A DNA stretch of 64,000 nucleotides from Burkholderiaceae bacterium (GTDB lineage Bacteria; Pseudomonadota; Gammaproteobacteria; Burkholderiales; Burkholderiaceae_C). Location: contig JAGOPK010000014.1 in the NCBI GenBank assembly GCA_017992055.1, positions 1-64,000 of the forward strand. The letters are read 5' to 3'. Position 1 is the stretch's first letter; each line of letters opens with the position of its first letter. The notes beneath the pieces are model-generated. The model searched no databases. It was not told where the DNA came from and was given only the letters and a program-made list of their open reading frames with translations. A program made the translations under genes and the position numbers. Shown piece by piece: positions 31,218-39,963 of the stretch.

Positions 31218-32027
31218 TCAGGCCTTGGGCCGCGGCGTGCCGGGCCACTGGAACAGCGCCGGCTGCTTGTCCAGAAAGCGCTGCACGGCCTGGCCGTGGT
31301 AGTCGCTCATGAAGCACAGCGCCTGGTGGTCGGCCTCGTGCTGCAGCGTGGTGTCCAGGCCGCTGGCCAGCGACATGCCGATCTCGCGCTTGATCAGGCC
31401 CACGGCCAGCGGTGAGGCGCCGGCAAAGCTGGCCGCCAGCGCCTGGGCGCGTGGCAGCAGCTGGTCGGCCGCCTGCAGCTCCAGCACCAGGCCCAGGCGC
31501 AGCGCCTCGTCGGCACCCACCTCGCGGGCCGACAACATCAGCTCCTTGGCGCGCTGCACGCCGACGATGCGCGGCAGCGTGTGCATGGCGGCAAAGTCGG
31601 GCACCAGGCCCACGCGCATGAAGCTCAGGCAGAAACGTGCCGCCGGCGTGGCGACCACGAAGTCGGCCATCAGCGCCAGGCTGAAGCCGGCGCCATAGGC
31701 AAAGCCGTCGACGGCGGCGACCAGCGGCTTTTCCAGCTCCAGCAGCTGGCGCATCCAGGGCTGCACGCCCTGCATGCGGGCGCGCCAGTCGCCCACCTTC
31801 ATGCGGTCGCGCACGGCCATCATGCCGCGCAGGTCACCGCCGGCGCAGAAGTGGCCGCCGCCGCCGGTGAGCACCAGGGCGCGCACGTCCGGATCGGCGG
31901 CCAGCGCCGGCACGGCCTCGGCGAAGGCGGACTTCATCTCGTCGCCCAGCGCATTGCGCACCTCGGGGCGGTTCATCGTGAGCGTGGCCACGCCGTCGGC
32001 GATGGCTATGTCCAGGGCAGCGGGCAT
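31218..32027 (-). CDS. Enoyl-CoA hydratase/isomerase (crotonase) family protein
   Basis: This 269-residue crotonase has the oxyanion-hole segments GGGGHFCAGGDLRGM and GFAYGAGFSLALMADFV. Both glutamates used for hydration in classical enoyl-CoA hydratases appear replaced: the GxGxE-type position is Ser in GAGFSLAL, and the second lies in the CLSFMRVGL segment. An Asp follows in VGLVPD, as in PaaG-type isomerases. An isomerase role is therefore as likely as hydration. ATG at 32027 is preferred over the in-frame TTG at 32042. Confidence 0.85.
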   Translation of the reverse strand: MPAALDIAIADGVATLTMNRPEVRNALGDEMKSAFAEAVPALAADPDVRALVLTGGGGHFCAGGDLRGMMAVRDRMKVGDWRARMQGVQPWMRQLLELEKPLVAAVDGFAYGAGFSLALMADFVVATPAARFCLSFMRVGLVPDFAAMHTLPRIVGVQRAKELMLSAREVGADEALRLGLVLELQAADQLLPRAQALAASFAGASPLAVGLIKREIGMSLASGLDTTLQHEADHQALCFMSDYHGQAVQRFLDKQPALFQWPGTPRPKA

Positions 32028-32173
32028 GGTGCGGTGCGGCAATCAAAAGCGGGCCGCCAGTGTGTCATGGCCACCCGGCGGGCGGCGTCGCCTGCAGGTC
32101 ATGCAGGCGACAAGCGCGCGGCGCCGCACCGGCCTACAGTTGGCCGCACAACAACCACGTCAGGAGACCCACG

Positions 32174-33817
32174 ATGAAGCCCTTCGTCCGCCCTCTGCTG
32201 TCTGGCGCCGTGTGCGCCATCGGCCTGCTGCTGGCCGGCTGTGCCGGCACCCCCAGCCGGCCGGCGGCCTGGCAGGCGCCCCAGGCCCTGGTGGCGCCCT
32301 CGTCCTTCACCGGCGTGCACGGCCTGGCCGTGGACAAGCAGGGCCGGCTGCTGGCCGGCAGCGTGGTCGGCAATGCCATCTGGCAGGTGGACCGGCAAAG
32401 CGGCGCGGCCAGGATCCTGATCGGCGGCCCGGACGGCCAGGCCGACGACATCGCCATCGGCCCCAACGGCGAGATGGCCTGGACCAACTACCTGATGGGC
32501 GCGGTGCGCGTGCGCGACAGCGACTCGGGCACCCAGCGTGTGGTGGCCCAGGGCCTGCCGGGCCTCAACTCGCTGGACTTCGACCGCCGCAACGGCAAGC
32601 TCTACGCCACCCAGGTGTTCCTCGGCGATGCGCTGTACGAGCTGGACCCCAAGGGCGTGCAGCCGCCGCGGCTGATCACCAAGGACCTGGGCGGCTTCAA
32701 CGGCTTCGAGGTCGGGCCCGACGGCATGCTCTACGGGCCGCTGTGGTTCAAGCGCAGCGTGGCCAAGGTCGACCCGGCCAATGGCGCGGTGTCGGTGATC
32801 AATGCCGACTTCGAGATCCCGGCCGCCGCCAACCTGGACGGCAAGGGCAATCTGTGGGTGGTGGACACCGCCACCGGCGAGCTGAGCAAGGTGGCGCTGG
32901 ACAGCGGCCGCAAGACCGTGGTGGCCAAGCTGCCCACGGCCCTGGACAACCTGGCGATTGCGCCCGACGACGGCACGATCTATGTGTCGAACATGGCCGA
33001 CAACGCGGTGATCGCGGTCAACCCCGACACCGGCGCCACGCGCACGCTGACGCGCGGCGCGGTGGCCGTGCCGGCCGGCATCCGCGCCGATGCCGGTCAG
33101 CTGTGGCTGGCCGACATCTTTGCCTTCCGCCGCGTGGACGCGGCCAGCGGCGCCGTCACCGACCTGAAGCGCATGCAGTCGTCGGACATGGAGTACCCGT
33201 TCTCCATCGGCCTGTCGGCCAGGCATGTGGCCCTGGCCTCGTGGTTCACCGGCAGCGTGCAGGTGCTGGACCGGGCCACGCTGTCCACGCAGATGATGCT
33301 GCACGGCTGGCAGGCGCCTTATGACGCCCTGCCCCTGGCCGATGGCAGCGTGCTGGTGGCCGAGCTGGCCACCGGCAGCCTGGTGCGCGCCCATGGCGAC
33401 AACTGGCAGACGCGCACGCCGCTGGCCACCGGCCTGGCCGGCCCGGTGCAGATGGCGCTGGCGCCCGATGCGGCCAGCGTCTATGTCAGCGAGGCCGCCG
33501 GCAACATCGTCAAGGTGGGCCTGGCCGATGGCGCCAAGACCCAGGTGGCCACCGGCCTGGCCCTGCCCGAAGGCCTGGCCTTCACGCCCTGGGGCACCCT
33601 GGTGGTGGCCGAAACCGCCGCCGGCCGGCTGACCGAGCTGGACCTGGCCAGCAACCAGCGCCGCACCGTGGCCGAGCGCTTGCCCATCGGCCTGTCGGGC
33701 GGCCCCGGCATGCCGCCGCCCTATGTGCCCACCGGCGTGGCGGTGGACGCAGCCGGCACCGTGTACTTCAGCGCCGACCGCAACAACGCGGTCTACGCCA
33801 TCAAGCCGCAGCGCTGA
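32174..33817 (+). CDS. SMP-30/NHL-like beta-propeller lipoprotein
   Basis: This 547-residue protein has a lipoprotein signal (LLLAGC, Cys23). The rest is repeated propeller blades such as DDIAIGPNGEMAWTNYLMG, NLDGKGNLWVVDTATGEL, DNLAIAPDDGTIYVSNMADN and EGLAFTPWGTLVVAETAAG. The repeats resemble SMP-30/gluconolactonase and NHL propellers, found in lactonases and in scaffold proteins. It is probably anchored in the outer membrane facing the periplasm. AGGAGA precedes ATG 32174. Its 3' end overlaps the convergent MBL gene by 17 bp. Enzymatic activity cannot be claimed. Confidence 0.82.
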   Translation: MKPFVRPLLSGAVCAIGLLLAGCAGTPSRPAAWQAPQALVAPSSFTGVHGLAVDKQGRLLAGSVVGNAIWQVDRQSGAARILIGGPDGQADDIAIGPNGEMAWTNYLMGAVRVRDSDSGTQRVVAQGLPGLNSLDFDRRNGKLYATQVFLGDALYELDPKGVQPPRLITKDLGGFNGFEVGPDGMLYGPLWFKRSVAKVDPANGAVSVINADFEIPAAANLDGKGNLWVVDTATGELSKVALDSGRKTVVAKLPTALDNLAIAPDDGTIYVSNMADNAVIAVNPDTGATRTLTRGAVAVPAGIRADAGQLWLADIFAFRRVDAASGAVTDLKRMQSSDMEYPFSIGLSARHVALASWFTGSVQVLDRATLSTQMMLHGWQAPYDALPLADGSVLVAELATGSLVRAHGDNWQTRTPLATGLAGPVQMALAPDAASVYVSEAAGNIVKVGLADGAKTQVATGLALPEGLAFTPWGTLVVAETAAGRLTELDLASNQRRTVAERLPIGLSGGPGMPPPYVPTGVAVDAAGTVYFSADRNNAVYAIKPQR

Positions 33818-34985
33818 GCGGGGCGCCGGCTGGGGCGCTGTCCAGCAGCCGATACCAGCGCACGCCGCTGGCATCGCGCTCGACCACCACCTCGCCCAGC
33901 GCGATCAGGTGGTTGAGGTGGGCCAGGCTCTCGCCGGTGGCCATGCCGAAGACCTCGCTGCGCGCATCGATGGGACGGGCGAACAGCGCGCCGAACACAT
34001 CGATGGAACGCTTGGGCCCGCCAGCCAGCGCGCGCCGCAGCCGCTGCAGCCCGCTGTGGTGGCCGCCCGACAGCCGATCCAGCCGCGCATGCAAGCCCAG
34101 GAAGGGCTCGCCATGCGCCGGCAGCACCAGCAGATCATCGGGCAGCGTGGCGCGCAGGTGATCGAGCGAGCTGATCCAGTCGCCCAGCGGATCGGCATCG
34201 GGCTCGGTGGGGAACACGCTGACGTTGGACGAGATGCGCGGCAGCACCTGGTCGCCCGAGATCAGCACGCCCAGGCTGGGGCTCATCAGGCAGGCATGCT
34301 CGGGCGAGTGGCCGCGGCCCACCAGCACCTGCCAGTCGTGATCGCCGATGCGCAGCGTCTCGCCATCGTGGATGCGGCGATAGGCCTCGGGCAGCGGATG
34401 CAGGAACTTGCCAAAGCCGCCGAAGCGCGCGCGGTAGTCGTCCAGCGCCTCCTCGGGCCAGCCGCAATCGGCATAGAAGCGCAGCGCCTCGGGCGGCGCC
34501 TCGCGGCCGGTGTCGGCGGCCAGCACGCGGCAGGTCAGGTATTCCAGCCGCGTCATCCACAGCCGGCACTGGAACTTGCGCGTCAGCCAGCCGGCCATGC
34601 CCACATGGTCTGGGTGCATGTGGGTGCAGAAGATGCGCGTGATGCGCGCCGGCCGGCCCGCCGCGGCCAGCGCGCCATCGGGCGCGATCAGGCTGCGCCA
34701 GGCGGCCACCGCCTCGGGCGTCTTGGTGCCGGTATCGACGATGGCCCAGCCCGGCCCCTGCTCATCGGCATCGGCCAGCGCCCACAGATTGATGTGGTTC
34801 AGCGCAAACGGCAGCGGCACACGCAGCCACAGCACGCCGGGCGCGACCTCGCTGACCTGGCCGGGGACCGGCGGCTCGCCGCAGGGGTAGCGCAGGGCTG
34901 CGGTGGTGGACGACGACGGGGCCGGCTGGCCGGCGCCAGGCTGGGCCTCGTCCGGACGGCCATCGGGGGTGGGGGCTTGGGTCAT
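33801..34985 (-). CDS. MBL-fold metallo-hydrolase
   Basis: This 394-residue protein has the metallo-beta-lactamase motif THMHPDHVG (about 119-127), further metal ligands in GRGHSPEHACL and SGDQVLPRIS, and a C-terminal helical region ending in a LACTB2-like winged segment (about 340-380, HLNHLIALGEVVVERD). Relatives include glyoxalase II-like thioesterases and quorum or CoA-ester hydrolases. The first 45 residues are low-complexity and polar, so the true start may lie further in. The substrate is unknown. Confidence 0.85.
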   Translation of the reverse strand: MTQAPTPDGRPDEAQPGAGQPAPSSSTTAALRYPCGEPPVPGQVSEVAPGVLWLRVPLPFALNHINLWALADADEQGPGWAIVDTGTKTPEAVAAWRSLIAPDGALAAAGRPARITRIFCTHMHPDHVGMAGWLTRKFQCRLWMTRLEYLTCRVLAADTGREAPPEALRFYADCGWPEEALDDYRARFGGFGKFLHPLPEAYRRIHDGETLRIGDHDWQVLVGRGHSPEHACLMSPSLGVLISGDQVLPRISSNVSVFPTEPDADPLGDWISSLDHLRATLPDDLLVLPAHGEPFLGLHARLDRLSGGHHSGLQRLRRALAGGPKRSIDVFGALFARPIDARSEVFGMATGESLAHLNHLIALGEVVVERDASGVRWYRLLDSAPAGAPLSAAA

Positions 34986-35221
34986 GCCTGGATTGTCGGG
35001 GCTGGGCGGGGGTGTCGGCTTGGGGTGGGGATTGGCGTTGGAATGGACGGAGGCCCGAGAGGCGGCTTGTCACCTTGCAGATTGGACGAGACAACCCATG
35101 CAGATTCGGCGTTATGCTGGCGCTGTAACGGCCGACTGCACGCAGGCGCGCGAATACGGAGACGGCGGCGGAGACGGAGATGCAACAGCGGACATCACGA
35201 TAGGCATCACGGCACCACCCA

Positions 35222-35911
35222 ATGCGACAGTTTCTAGCTGGCATCGCCGTAGGCGCCTCGGTGGCCACCCTTGTCTGGTGGCCTGCCTCCGATCGCAGTT
35301 CAAGCGACGGCGCAGGCACTCAACAGTCGAGTCGGGTCACCACGGCCTCCAGGACCACGGAATCTGGTGCAAACGCGAGTCAGCCCAGCGTTGGCAGCCA
35401 AGCCACGAAACCAACGCTGCCAGCCGTTGCAAGTTCAGCAACAACAACCGGGCCACCTGCTTACCCTGCTGCCAACGTTCGCCCGCCACCAGCACCAGCA
35501 CCAGCGCCAGCACCGGCACCTGCCCATGGTTTGTCTGCAGACCATGCAAAGGTCTTGGTCCCTGACAGTCCGGAAATAAGACCTCCATCTCTGGCTGAGC
35601 TTCATGCTCAGTTTTCCGCGGAGGCCAAGGACCCCAATTGGGCCTCAGAGATGGAGCAGTACATCCATCAATTGATTGACAAGAATAACTCGACAGCTGA
35701 GTTCGAAGTTTTGGCAGTTGAGTGCCGGACGACTTTGTGTGAAGTTCGTGCATTCGGAAACCTGCCGAATTCTGCTCAATCCTGGAACCGGATCGGAGAC
35801 GAAATCGGCAAACAACCTTGGTGGTCAGGTTTCCAGGGCAACTTTACCTCGTCATTCAATCAGAACGGACGAATTACAATCGTCACCATCCTCCAAAGGG
35901 CAAGGCGGTAG
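35222..35911 (+). CDS. Hypothetical membrane-anchored or secreted protein with Pro-Ala linker
   Basis: This 229-residue protein has an N-terminal hydrophobic segment (about 4-20, LAGIAVGASVATLVWW), a long Ser/Thr/Ala-rich stretch, a (Pro-Ala)n linker (about 88-101) and a compact C-terminal domain of about 120 residues. The C-terminal domain holds the VECRTTLCEVRAFG segment, whose two Cys could form a disulfide outside the cytoplasm. The C-terminal half is clearly lower in G+C than the rest of the window. No family is recognised. No clear ribosome site precedes ATG 35222. Confidence 0.65.
   Translation: MRQFLAGIAVGASVATLVWWPASDRSSSDGAGTQQSSRVTTASRTTESGANASQPSVGSQATKPTLPAVASSATTTGPPAYPAANVRPPPAPAPAPAPAPAHGLSADHAKVLVPDSPEIRPPSLAELHAQFSAEAKDPNWASEMEQYIHQLIDKNNSTAEFEVLAVECRTTLCEVRAFGNLPNSAQSWNRIGDEIGKQPWWSGFQGNFTSSFNQNGRITIVTILQRARR
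35485..35525 (+). repeat. Hexanucleotide (Pro-Ala) microsatellite
   Basis: About six tandem, slightly varied copies of CCAGCA/CCGGCA encode alternating Pro-Ala inside the hypothetical secreted protein. Such a run gives a rigid extended linker and can change length by slippage without a frameshift because the unit is six bases. Confidence 0.6.
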
Positions 35912-35941
35912 GAAGTCACGATGGGCGTCGCAGGAGAGAAT

Positions 35942-36220
35942 ATGCTGGCCGCATTGGCGATCCTCTTGATCATCTCGATCACCGCCGTCCTTTTATCAGC
36001 CCCCATCATTTACCTGTTGAGGCGGCGAAAGACCGGCTCCGTTGTCGCAGCGTCCGACCTTTACCGTAGGGCGCTGAGCTTTGGGCACGTCGTACCTGGG
36101 CTGGTGCTTGTCATCCTGATGTACTTTCTGCTCGCGCACGACTCGGTCTTCTGGTGCGCCACCGTTCTGTTGGCGGCGGCTTTGGCACATCGGCGGCGGC
36201 GGAACCGGCCAGATTCTTGA
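35942..36220 (+). CDS. Small membrane protein, hypothetical
   Basis: This 92-residue protein has about three hydrophobic helices: LAALAILLIISITAVLLS, VVPGLVLVILMYFLL and VFWCATVLLAAALA. Arg-rich stretches (YLLRRRK and HRRRRNR) suggest a positive-inside topology. AGGAG lies seven bases before ATG 35942, which favours it over the in-frame ATG at 35921. It starts 30 bp after the preceding hypothetical gene and is followed within 15 bp by a lipoprotein gene, so the three probably form one unit. No family is recognised. Confidence 0.55.
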   Translation: MLAALAILLIISITAVLLSAPIIYLLRRRKTGSVVAASDLYRRALSFGHVVPGLVLVILMYFLLAHDSVFWCATVLLAAALAHRRRRNRPDS

Positions 36221-36234
36221 AGGACACAGCGGTC

Positions 36235-36516
36235 GTGAACACAAAACTGGGTCAGTTTGCAACCGTGGTCATGGTGGCCGTCGCTCTTTCGGGGTGCGCG
36301 AGCCACAGCCAGGAGGCCGCCGACAGGGAGCAGAGATCGGCCGATGACCTGCGCCGTGCCGGCGCCGGATCAACGACCGCGGCACGCAATGCCCAGGAGC
36401 GTGCGGACCAGAACCGCATGGATGCCCAGTGCTCGGAGGCTGTTTCCTGCCTCGCCGATGTTGCGGGGCAGTTGATCCTCGGCATCCTCACCGGGGGAAG
36501 TTCGTCAAAGAAGTAG
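36235..36516 (+). CDS. Small lipoprotein, hypothetical
   Basis: This 93-residue protein has a type II signal (VVMVAVALSGC, Cys21). The polar helical body has two further Cys (QCSEAVSCLAD) and a short C-terminal GILTGGSSSKK. It begins with GTG at 36235, about ten bases after AAGGA; no ATG gives a correctly placed signal. It is probably an outer-membrane or inner-membrane anchored lipoprotein. Function unknown; it follows the small membrane protein gene. Confidence 0.6.
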   Translation: MNTKLGQFATVVMVAVALSGCASHSQEAADREQRSADDLRRAGAGSTTAARNAQERADQNRMDAQCSEAVSCLADVAGQLILGILTGGSSSKK

Positions 36517-36944
36517 CCGAAGCCAGCGCTTCGATCCGGTGCTCCTCGGCCGCGTTGCGCGCGCGACTTGAGCCAGGTTTCGAGCGGTGGTCCAAAGCCA
36601 CTTGCTGCTGCAGATTTGGACATCGCACCATGCCAGGAGGTCTTGTTGTCGCAGCGGCCATACTCGCCGTGGCTTGCACTGAGAGAGACGACATGTGGAA
36701 GACTGGAAGGGCCGCTATGGTCACCTGGGTCTTTACAGCCGAGAGGTCAGGGTCAAGTCGGTGATCTCTTGCCGAGTTGCAGACGACGAGATGAGGGGTC
36801 GATAGTCTTCAATGGTCAGCGGCTGCATGGTGCTGCGCAGACACTCACCGGAAGGATCCTGGGCAGGCCCATCCCATCCAGAGCATCGAACATCCGCACC
36901 GAACCATTGCTCGCGGGAGCGCCGTCGATACGCACCACCGCCAC
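36517..36944. other. Gene-poor, probably degenerate stretch
   Basis: No convincing gene fills these 428 bases. The best candidate is a 44-codon frame at 36630-36764 (+) starting MPGGLVVAAAILAVAC, which looks like a lipoprotein signal followed by a truncated body. On the minus strand, about 36735-36993, there is an open frame without recognisable domains. Base composition rises from the lower-G+C block on the left to the normal level on the right, so this may be the scar of an insertion or deletion. Confidence 0.5.
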
Positions 36945-37787
36945 TTGCAGCAAGCTGTGGAGCCTCGTCACCCAGCGACCGCACCCGCCACAACCGTCAC
37001 CGCCTTGACCCACCCCTCCCCCCACCTCTCCCGCGCCAACCAGATCCGGCGCCTTGAATCCCGGCTGCGCGGCCACAGCTTCCCGCGCCTGCAGATGCTG
37101 CTGCTCGTTGCCCTCACCGGCGGCTTTGGGCTGCTGTCCTCGTTCGGGCTGCTGCAGGCCGGCCTGGATTCGATGGCCATCCGCTATCCGTTGGCGCTGG
37201 CCTTGTCGTATGGGTTCTTTCTGTTCCTGCTCTGGCTTTGGCTGCGCACCAGCGCCGATGACTATCTGCAGGGCATGGACCCCGCCGCCTTCGTTCCCTC
37301 CAGCCGAGCACCCAACAGTCCGCCGGATTTCACCAGCGGCTGCGGCGGCGACTTTTCCGGCGGTGGCGCCTCGGCCTCTTTCGATGCCCCTGCCCTGGAG
37401 ATCGGGGAGATGGTTTCTGCCCCTGTCAAGGCAGCCGGCGAAGCCGTCGGAACCGTGAGCGAGGCCGATGAACTGGCGGTGCCGCTGATCGCCATCGTTC
37501 TCGCGGTGGGCCTGGCCCTGGCGTCCTTGTACGTCGTCTACATCGCGCCGGTGCTGTTTGCCGAACTGCTGGTCGACGGCGCGCTGTCCTATGCGCTGTT
37601 CCGCCATCTGCGCGCTGAAGACCGTCGGCACTGGGTCACCAGCGCGCTGCGCCACACCCTGGTTCCATTCGTGGTGACGGCCCTCTTTCTGGCCCTCGTC
37701 GGTGGCACCATGTCCTGGTTCGCGCCGGGAGCAAAGTCCATCGGGCAGGTTGTGGAGCGCCTGGGCTCCAAGCCCAACGGCCAGTAG
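36945..37787 (+). CDS. Hypothetical membrane protein with Gly-rich motif
   Basis: The frame has up to 280 codons. Four hydrophobic helices are visible (about 50-68, 78-99, 180-205 and 250-270). A cytoplasmic or periplasmic loop contains the Gly-rich run SGCGGDFSGGGASASFD, similar to tails seen in TPM-domain and related membrane proteins. No ATG occurs near the N-terminus; TTG at 36945 or, more plausibly by homology spacing, TTG at 37005 would start it. Neither has a good ribosome site. The function is unknown. Confidence 0.6.
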   Translation: MQQAVEPRHPATAPATTVTALTHPSPHLSRANQIRRLESRLRGHSFPRLQMLLLVALTGGFGLLSSFGLLQAGLDSMAIRYPLALALSYGFFLFLLWLWLRTSADDYLQGMDPAAFVPSSRAPNSPPDFTSGCGGDFSGGGASASFDAPALEIGEMVSAPVKAAGEAVGTVSEADELAVPLIAIVLAVGLALASLYVVYIAPVLFAELLVDGALSYALFRHLRAEDRRHWVTSALRHTLVPFVVTALFLALVGGTMSWFAPGAKSIGQVVERLGSKPNGQ

Positions 37788-37912
37788 GGCCCAGCTTGGC
37801 GCACCCAAAGGCGAATCGAGGGGGGCCGCATCCGGCAACATTGGACGGGCAGCCAGTTCACGTCACCTGCAAATACAACGCGGCATTCCGATCAACTCGA
37901 TCCATTCAGCCC

Positions 37913-38683
37913 ATGCAACACCTTCTGCGACTTATTCTGGCGCTGGCAGCGGGTTTGACGATGCCAGGCGCAAGCCATGCGCAGGCGATCAACGTCGAGC
38001 AAGAGAACTTAGCCGTGCTGTCTCTGGTGGGCGATGCCATGACCATCGTCAGCTTTGTTCCGGCCACCGGCAGCCACGTCGACACCAATCACCATCAGAC
38101 GCTGCCATTGCCCGATCGCAGCCTGGACAATGCCATTCTCCGTGCCACCGATCAGGCCTTGAAAAAGGCCGCGGCCAAAAGCTCGGCGGTTCTGCTTTCG
38201 TCATCGGACCCGACGCTTTTTTCCGATCAGCATCGGCTGTTTGACGGCGACCGGCTGTCGTTGCCGCCGGATCTGCAGAAGGTGATCACCGATCATGCGG
38301 CCACCCATCTGCTGCTGCTCACCAAGCACAGGGCGGATGCGGCGCTCAAGTTTCGCCACTCCACCGGCGGCAGTGGCAAGCTCGAAGGGCTGGGCTTTTA
38401 TCTCGACACCACGGTCAAGGTGAGGACTTCCAACGGAAGGAAGGTGGGAACCGGCCTGATTGGGCCCTATGTGTATCTGGACCTCTGGCTGGTGAATGCC
38501 AAGACCTGGGCGGTGGTCAAGCGCAGAAGCATCAAGACCGCCGAGACGATTTCTTCTGCGCGTGGCTCGGACGACACCGATCCATGGAAGTCCTTCACCG
38601 ATGCGCAGAAGACCGCCATGCTGCTGGGATCGGCCAGAAGGTCGATTGCCGAGGCGGTGCAGCAACTGCTGACCCCCGATTGA
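37913..38683 (+). CDS. Hypothetical secreted protein
   Basis: This 256-residue protein has a cleavable signal peptide (HLLRLILALAAGLTMPGASHA, given partly: LLRLILALAAGL; cleavage near AHA/SHA-QA). The mature domain has alternating beta segments such as ATHLLLLTKHRADAALKF and GPYVYLDLWLVNAKTWAVV. It is predicted periplasmic. No catalytic motif is visible and no family is recognised. ATG at 37913 is chosen because the signal peptide follows directly. It is followed after 21 bp by the next membrane protein gene. Confidence 0.65.
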   Translation: MQHLLRLILALAAGLTMPGASHAQAINVEQENLAVLSLVGDAMTIVSFVPATGSHVDTNHHQTLPLPDRSLDNAILRATDQALKKAAAKSSAVLLSSSDPTLFSDQHRLFDGDRLSLPPDLQKVITDHAATHLLLLTKHRADAALKFRHSTGGSGKLEGLGFYLDTTVKVRTSNGRKVGTGLIGPYVYLDLWLVNAKTWAVVKRRSIKTAETISSARGSDDTDPWKSFTDAQKTAMLLGSARRSIAEAVQQLLTPD

Positions 38684-38704
38684 CGATGGACGCAGGGCAG
38701 GTTC

Positions 38705-39346
38705 ATGGCCACCGAACTGTCCCTGCTCCAAGCCTGGTCGCTGTGGCTGGACGGTCCGCTGCCGGCCGATGCCACCTACCTGGGCCTGAAGATGTTTGTC
38801 TGGGCGCGCGCAGGCAAGGTGCTGCAGTTCCTGGGCGGCGCCACCATCCTGGCCGAGATCATCGGCACGCAGCGGCTGCGGCAGTTTGGCGCCTCGCTGC
38901 ACGCCCTCTTCTCGGCCCGCGCTGCGCTGGCCTTTCTGCGCGATGTCTGGACCTTCTACAAGTCCTGGATCGGCATCCTGCGGCACGACAAGAACTCCGA
39001 GGCCTACCAGCAGGCCGATGCCCAGCTCAACGCCACCTTGACCGGCAAGCTGTGGATAGCACTGTTGCTGCTGCTGCTGTTGGGCGGCCTGGCCCTGATC
39101 TGGAGCGAGCACGACCTGTGGGGCCTGCTGGTCATCGCCGTGGTCTGGTTCTTCGTGCTGGCCCTGATCACGCCCACCCTGGTGGCCGTGCTGGGCGTGG
39201 CCGCCTGCCTGGCCCTGATGCTGGTCGAGGCCGGCGTGGAGGCCACGGCCTGGCTGCTGGAGCGGCCGCAGCTGGATCTGTGGATCAAGCTGTTCGCCTT
39301 TCTGGCGCTGCTGGTCGGCTTCCACTTCGACTTTCTGGGCTCGTGA
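38705..39346 (+). CDS. Hypothetical integral membrane protein
   Basis: This 213-residue protein has an amphipathic N-terminal part followed by strong hydrophobic helices at about 115-130 (LWIALLLLLLLGGLALIW), 138-170 (LLVIAVVWFFVLALITPTLV and following) and 195-210. The central polar segment (about 75-112) may be cytoplasmic. No family is recognised. The start is ATG at 38705, after a short GCAGG. Together with the preceding secreted protein it may form a two-gene envelope unit. Confidence 0.65.
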   Translation: MATELSLLQAWSLWLDGPLPADATYLGLKMFVWARAGKVLQFLGGATILAEIIGTQRLRQFGASLHALFSARAALAFLRDVWTFYKSWIGILRHDKNSEAYQQADAQLNATLTGKLWIALLLLLLLGGLALIWSEHDLWGLLVIAVVWFFVLALITPTLVAVLGVAACLALMLVEAGVEATAWLLERPQLDLWIKLFAFLALLVGFHFDFLGS

Positions 39347-39376
39347 TGCCGCTGCGTTGGCGGTCCAGAATGGCGC

Positions 39377-39922
39377 ATGACGCCTGCTGACCGCGATCAA
39401 CTGCTGCAGTTGCTGCAGACACGTTTCATCAACCACATGCACCGGCATGCGGGGCTGGACTGGCCCACCGTGCGGGCCCGCATCGACGCCCATCCAACGG
39501 CGCTGCCATCGCTGCTGGCCATGGAGTCCAGCGGCGGCGAGCCCGATGTGATCGGCCTTGACCAGGCCAGCGGGCAGTGCCTGTTCTGCGACTGCTCGGC
39601 CGAGAGCCCGGCCGGCCGCCGAAGCCTGTGCTACGACCGCCAGGCCCTTGACGCGCGCAAGGAGAACAAGCCGCCGGGCTGCGCCACCGATGTGGCGGCC
39701 GCCATGGGCATCGAGCTGCTGGACGAGGCCGGCTATCGCGCCCTGCAGATGCTGGGCGAGTTCGATGCCAAGACCTCCAGCTGGATTGCCACGCCGGACG
39801 GGCTGCGCGCGCTGGGCGGCGCGCTGTTCTGCGACCGGCGCTATGGCCGGGTGTTCGTCTATCACAATGGCGCGCAGTCTTACTACGCCGCCCGGGGCTG
39901 TCGCGGCCTGCTGCGCGTGTGA
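39377..39922 (+). CDS. DUF4256 family protein
   Basis: This 181-residue protein matches DUF4256 over its whole length. Conserved signatures are RHAGLDWPTVRARIDAHP, SSGGEPDVIG, FCDCSAESPAGRRSLCYDR, AAAMGIELLDE, LGGALFCDRRYGRVFVYHNG and SYYAARGCRGLLRV. The family is widespread in bacteria, soluble and of unknown function. Several conserved Cys, Asp and His could bind a metal, but this is not established. ATG at 39377 gives the family's usual N-terminus. Confidence 0.88.
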   Translation: MTPADRDQLLQLLQTRFINHMHRHAGLDWPTVRARIDAHPTALPSLLAMESSGGEPDVIGLDQASGQCLFCDCSAESPAGRRSLCYDRQALDARKENKPPGCATDVAAAMGIELLDEAGYRALQMLGEFDAKTSSWIATPDGLRALGGALFCDRRYGRVFVYHNGAQSYYAARGCRGLLRV

Positions 39923-39963
39923 GCCGGCACCGCTCCATCAGCCAGCCTGCCAGGATAAAAACC

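Noticed and set aside
34986-35221. Integron attC-like site or cassette boundary before the accessory block
   Set aside because: GTTATGC near 35111 resembles a core site, but there is no matching partner core or folding arm, and no integrase gene.
35337-35753. 138-codon minus-strand frame opposite the Pro-Ala protein
   Set aside because: Its Leu/Val repeat is only the antisense reading of the Pro-Ala microsatellite.
36568-37008. 146-codon plus-strand frame
   Set aside because: It overlaps the degenerate stretch, lacks a ribosome site and has the composition of non-coding DNA; no domain is visible.
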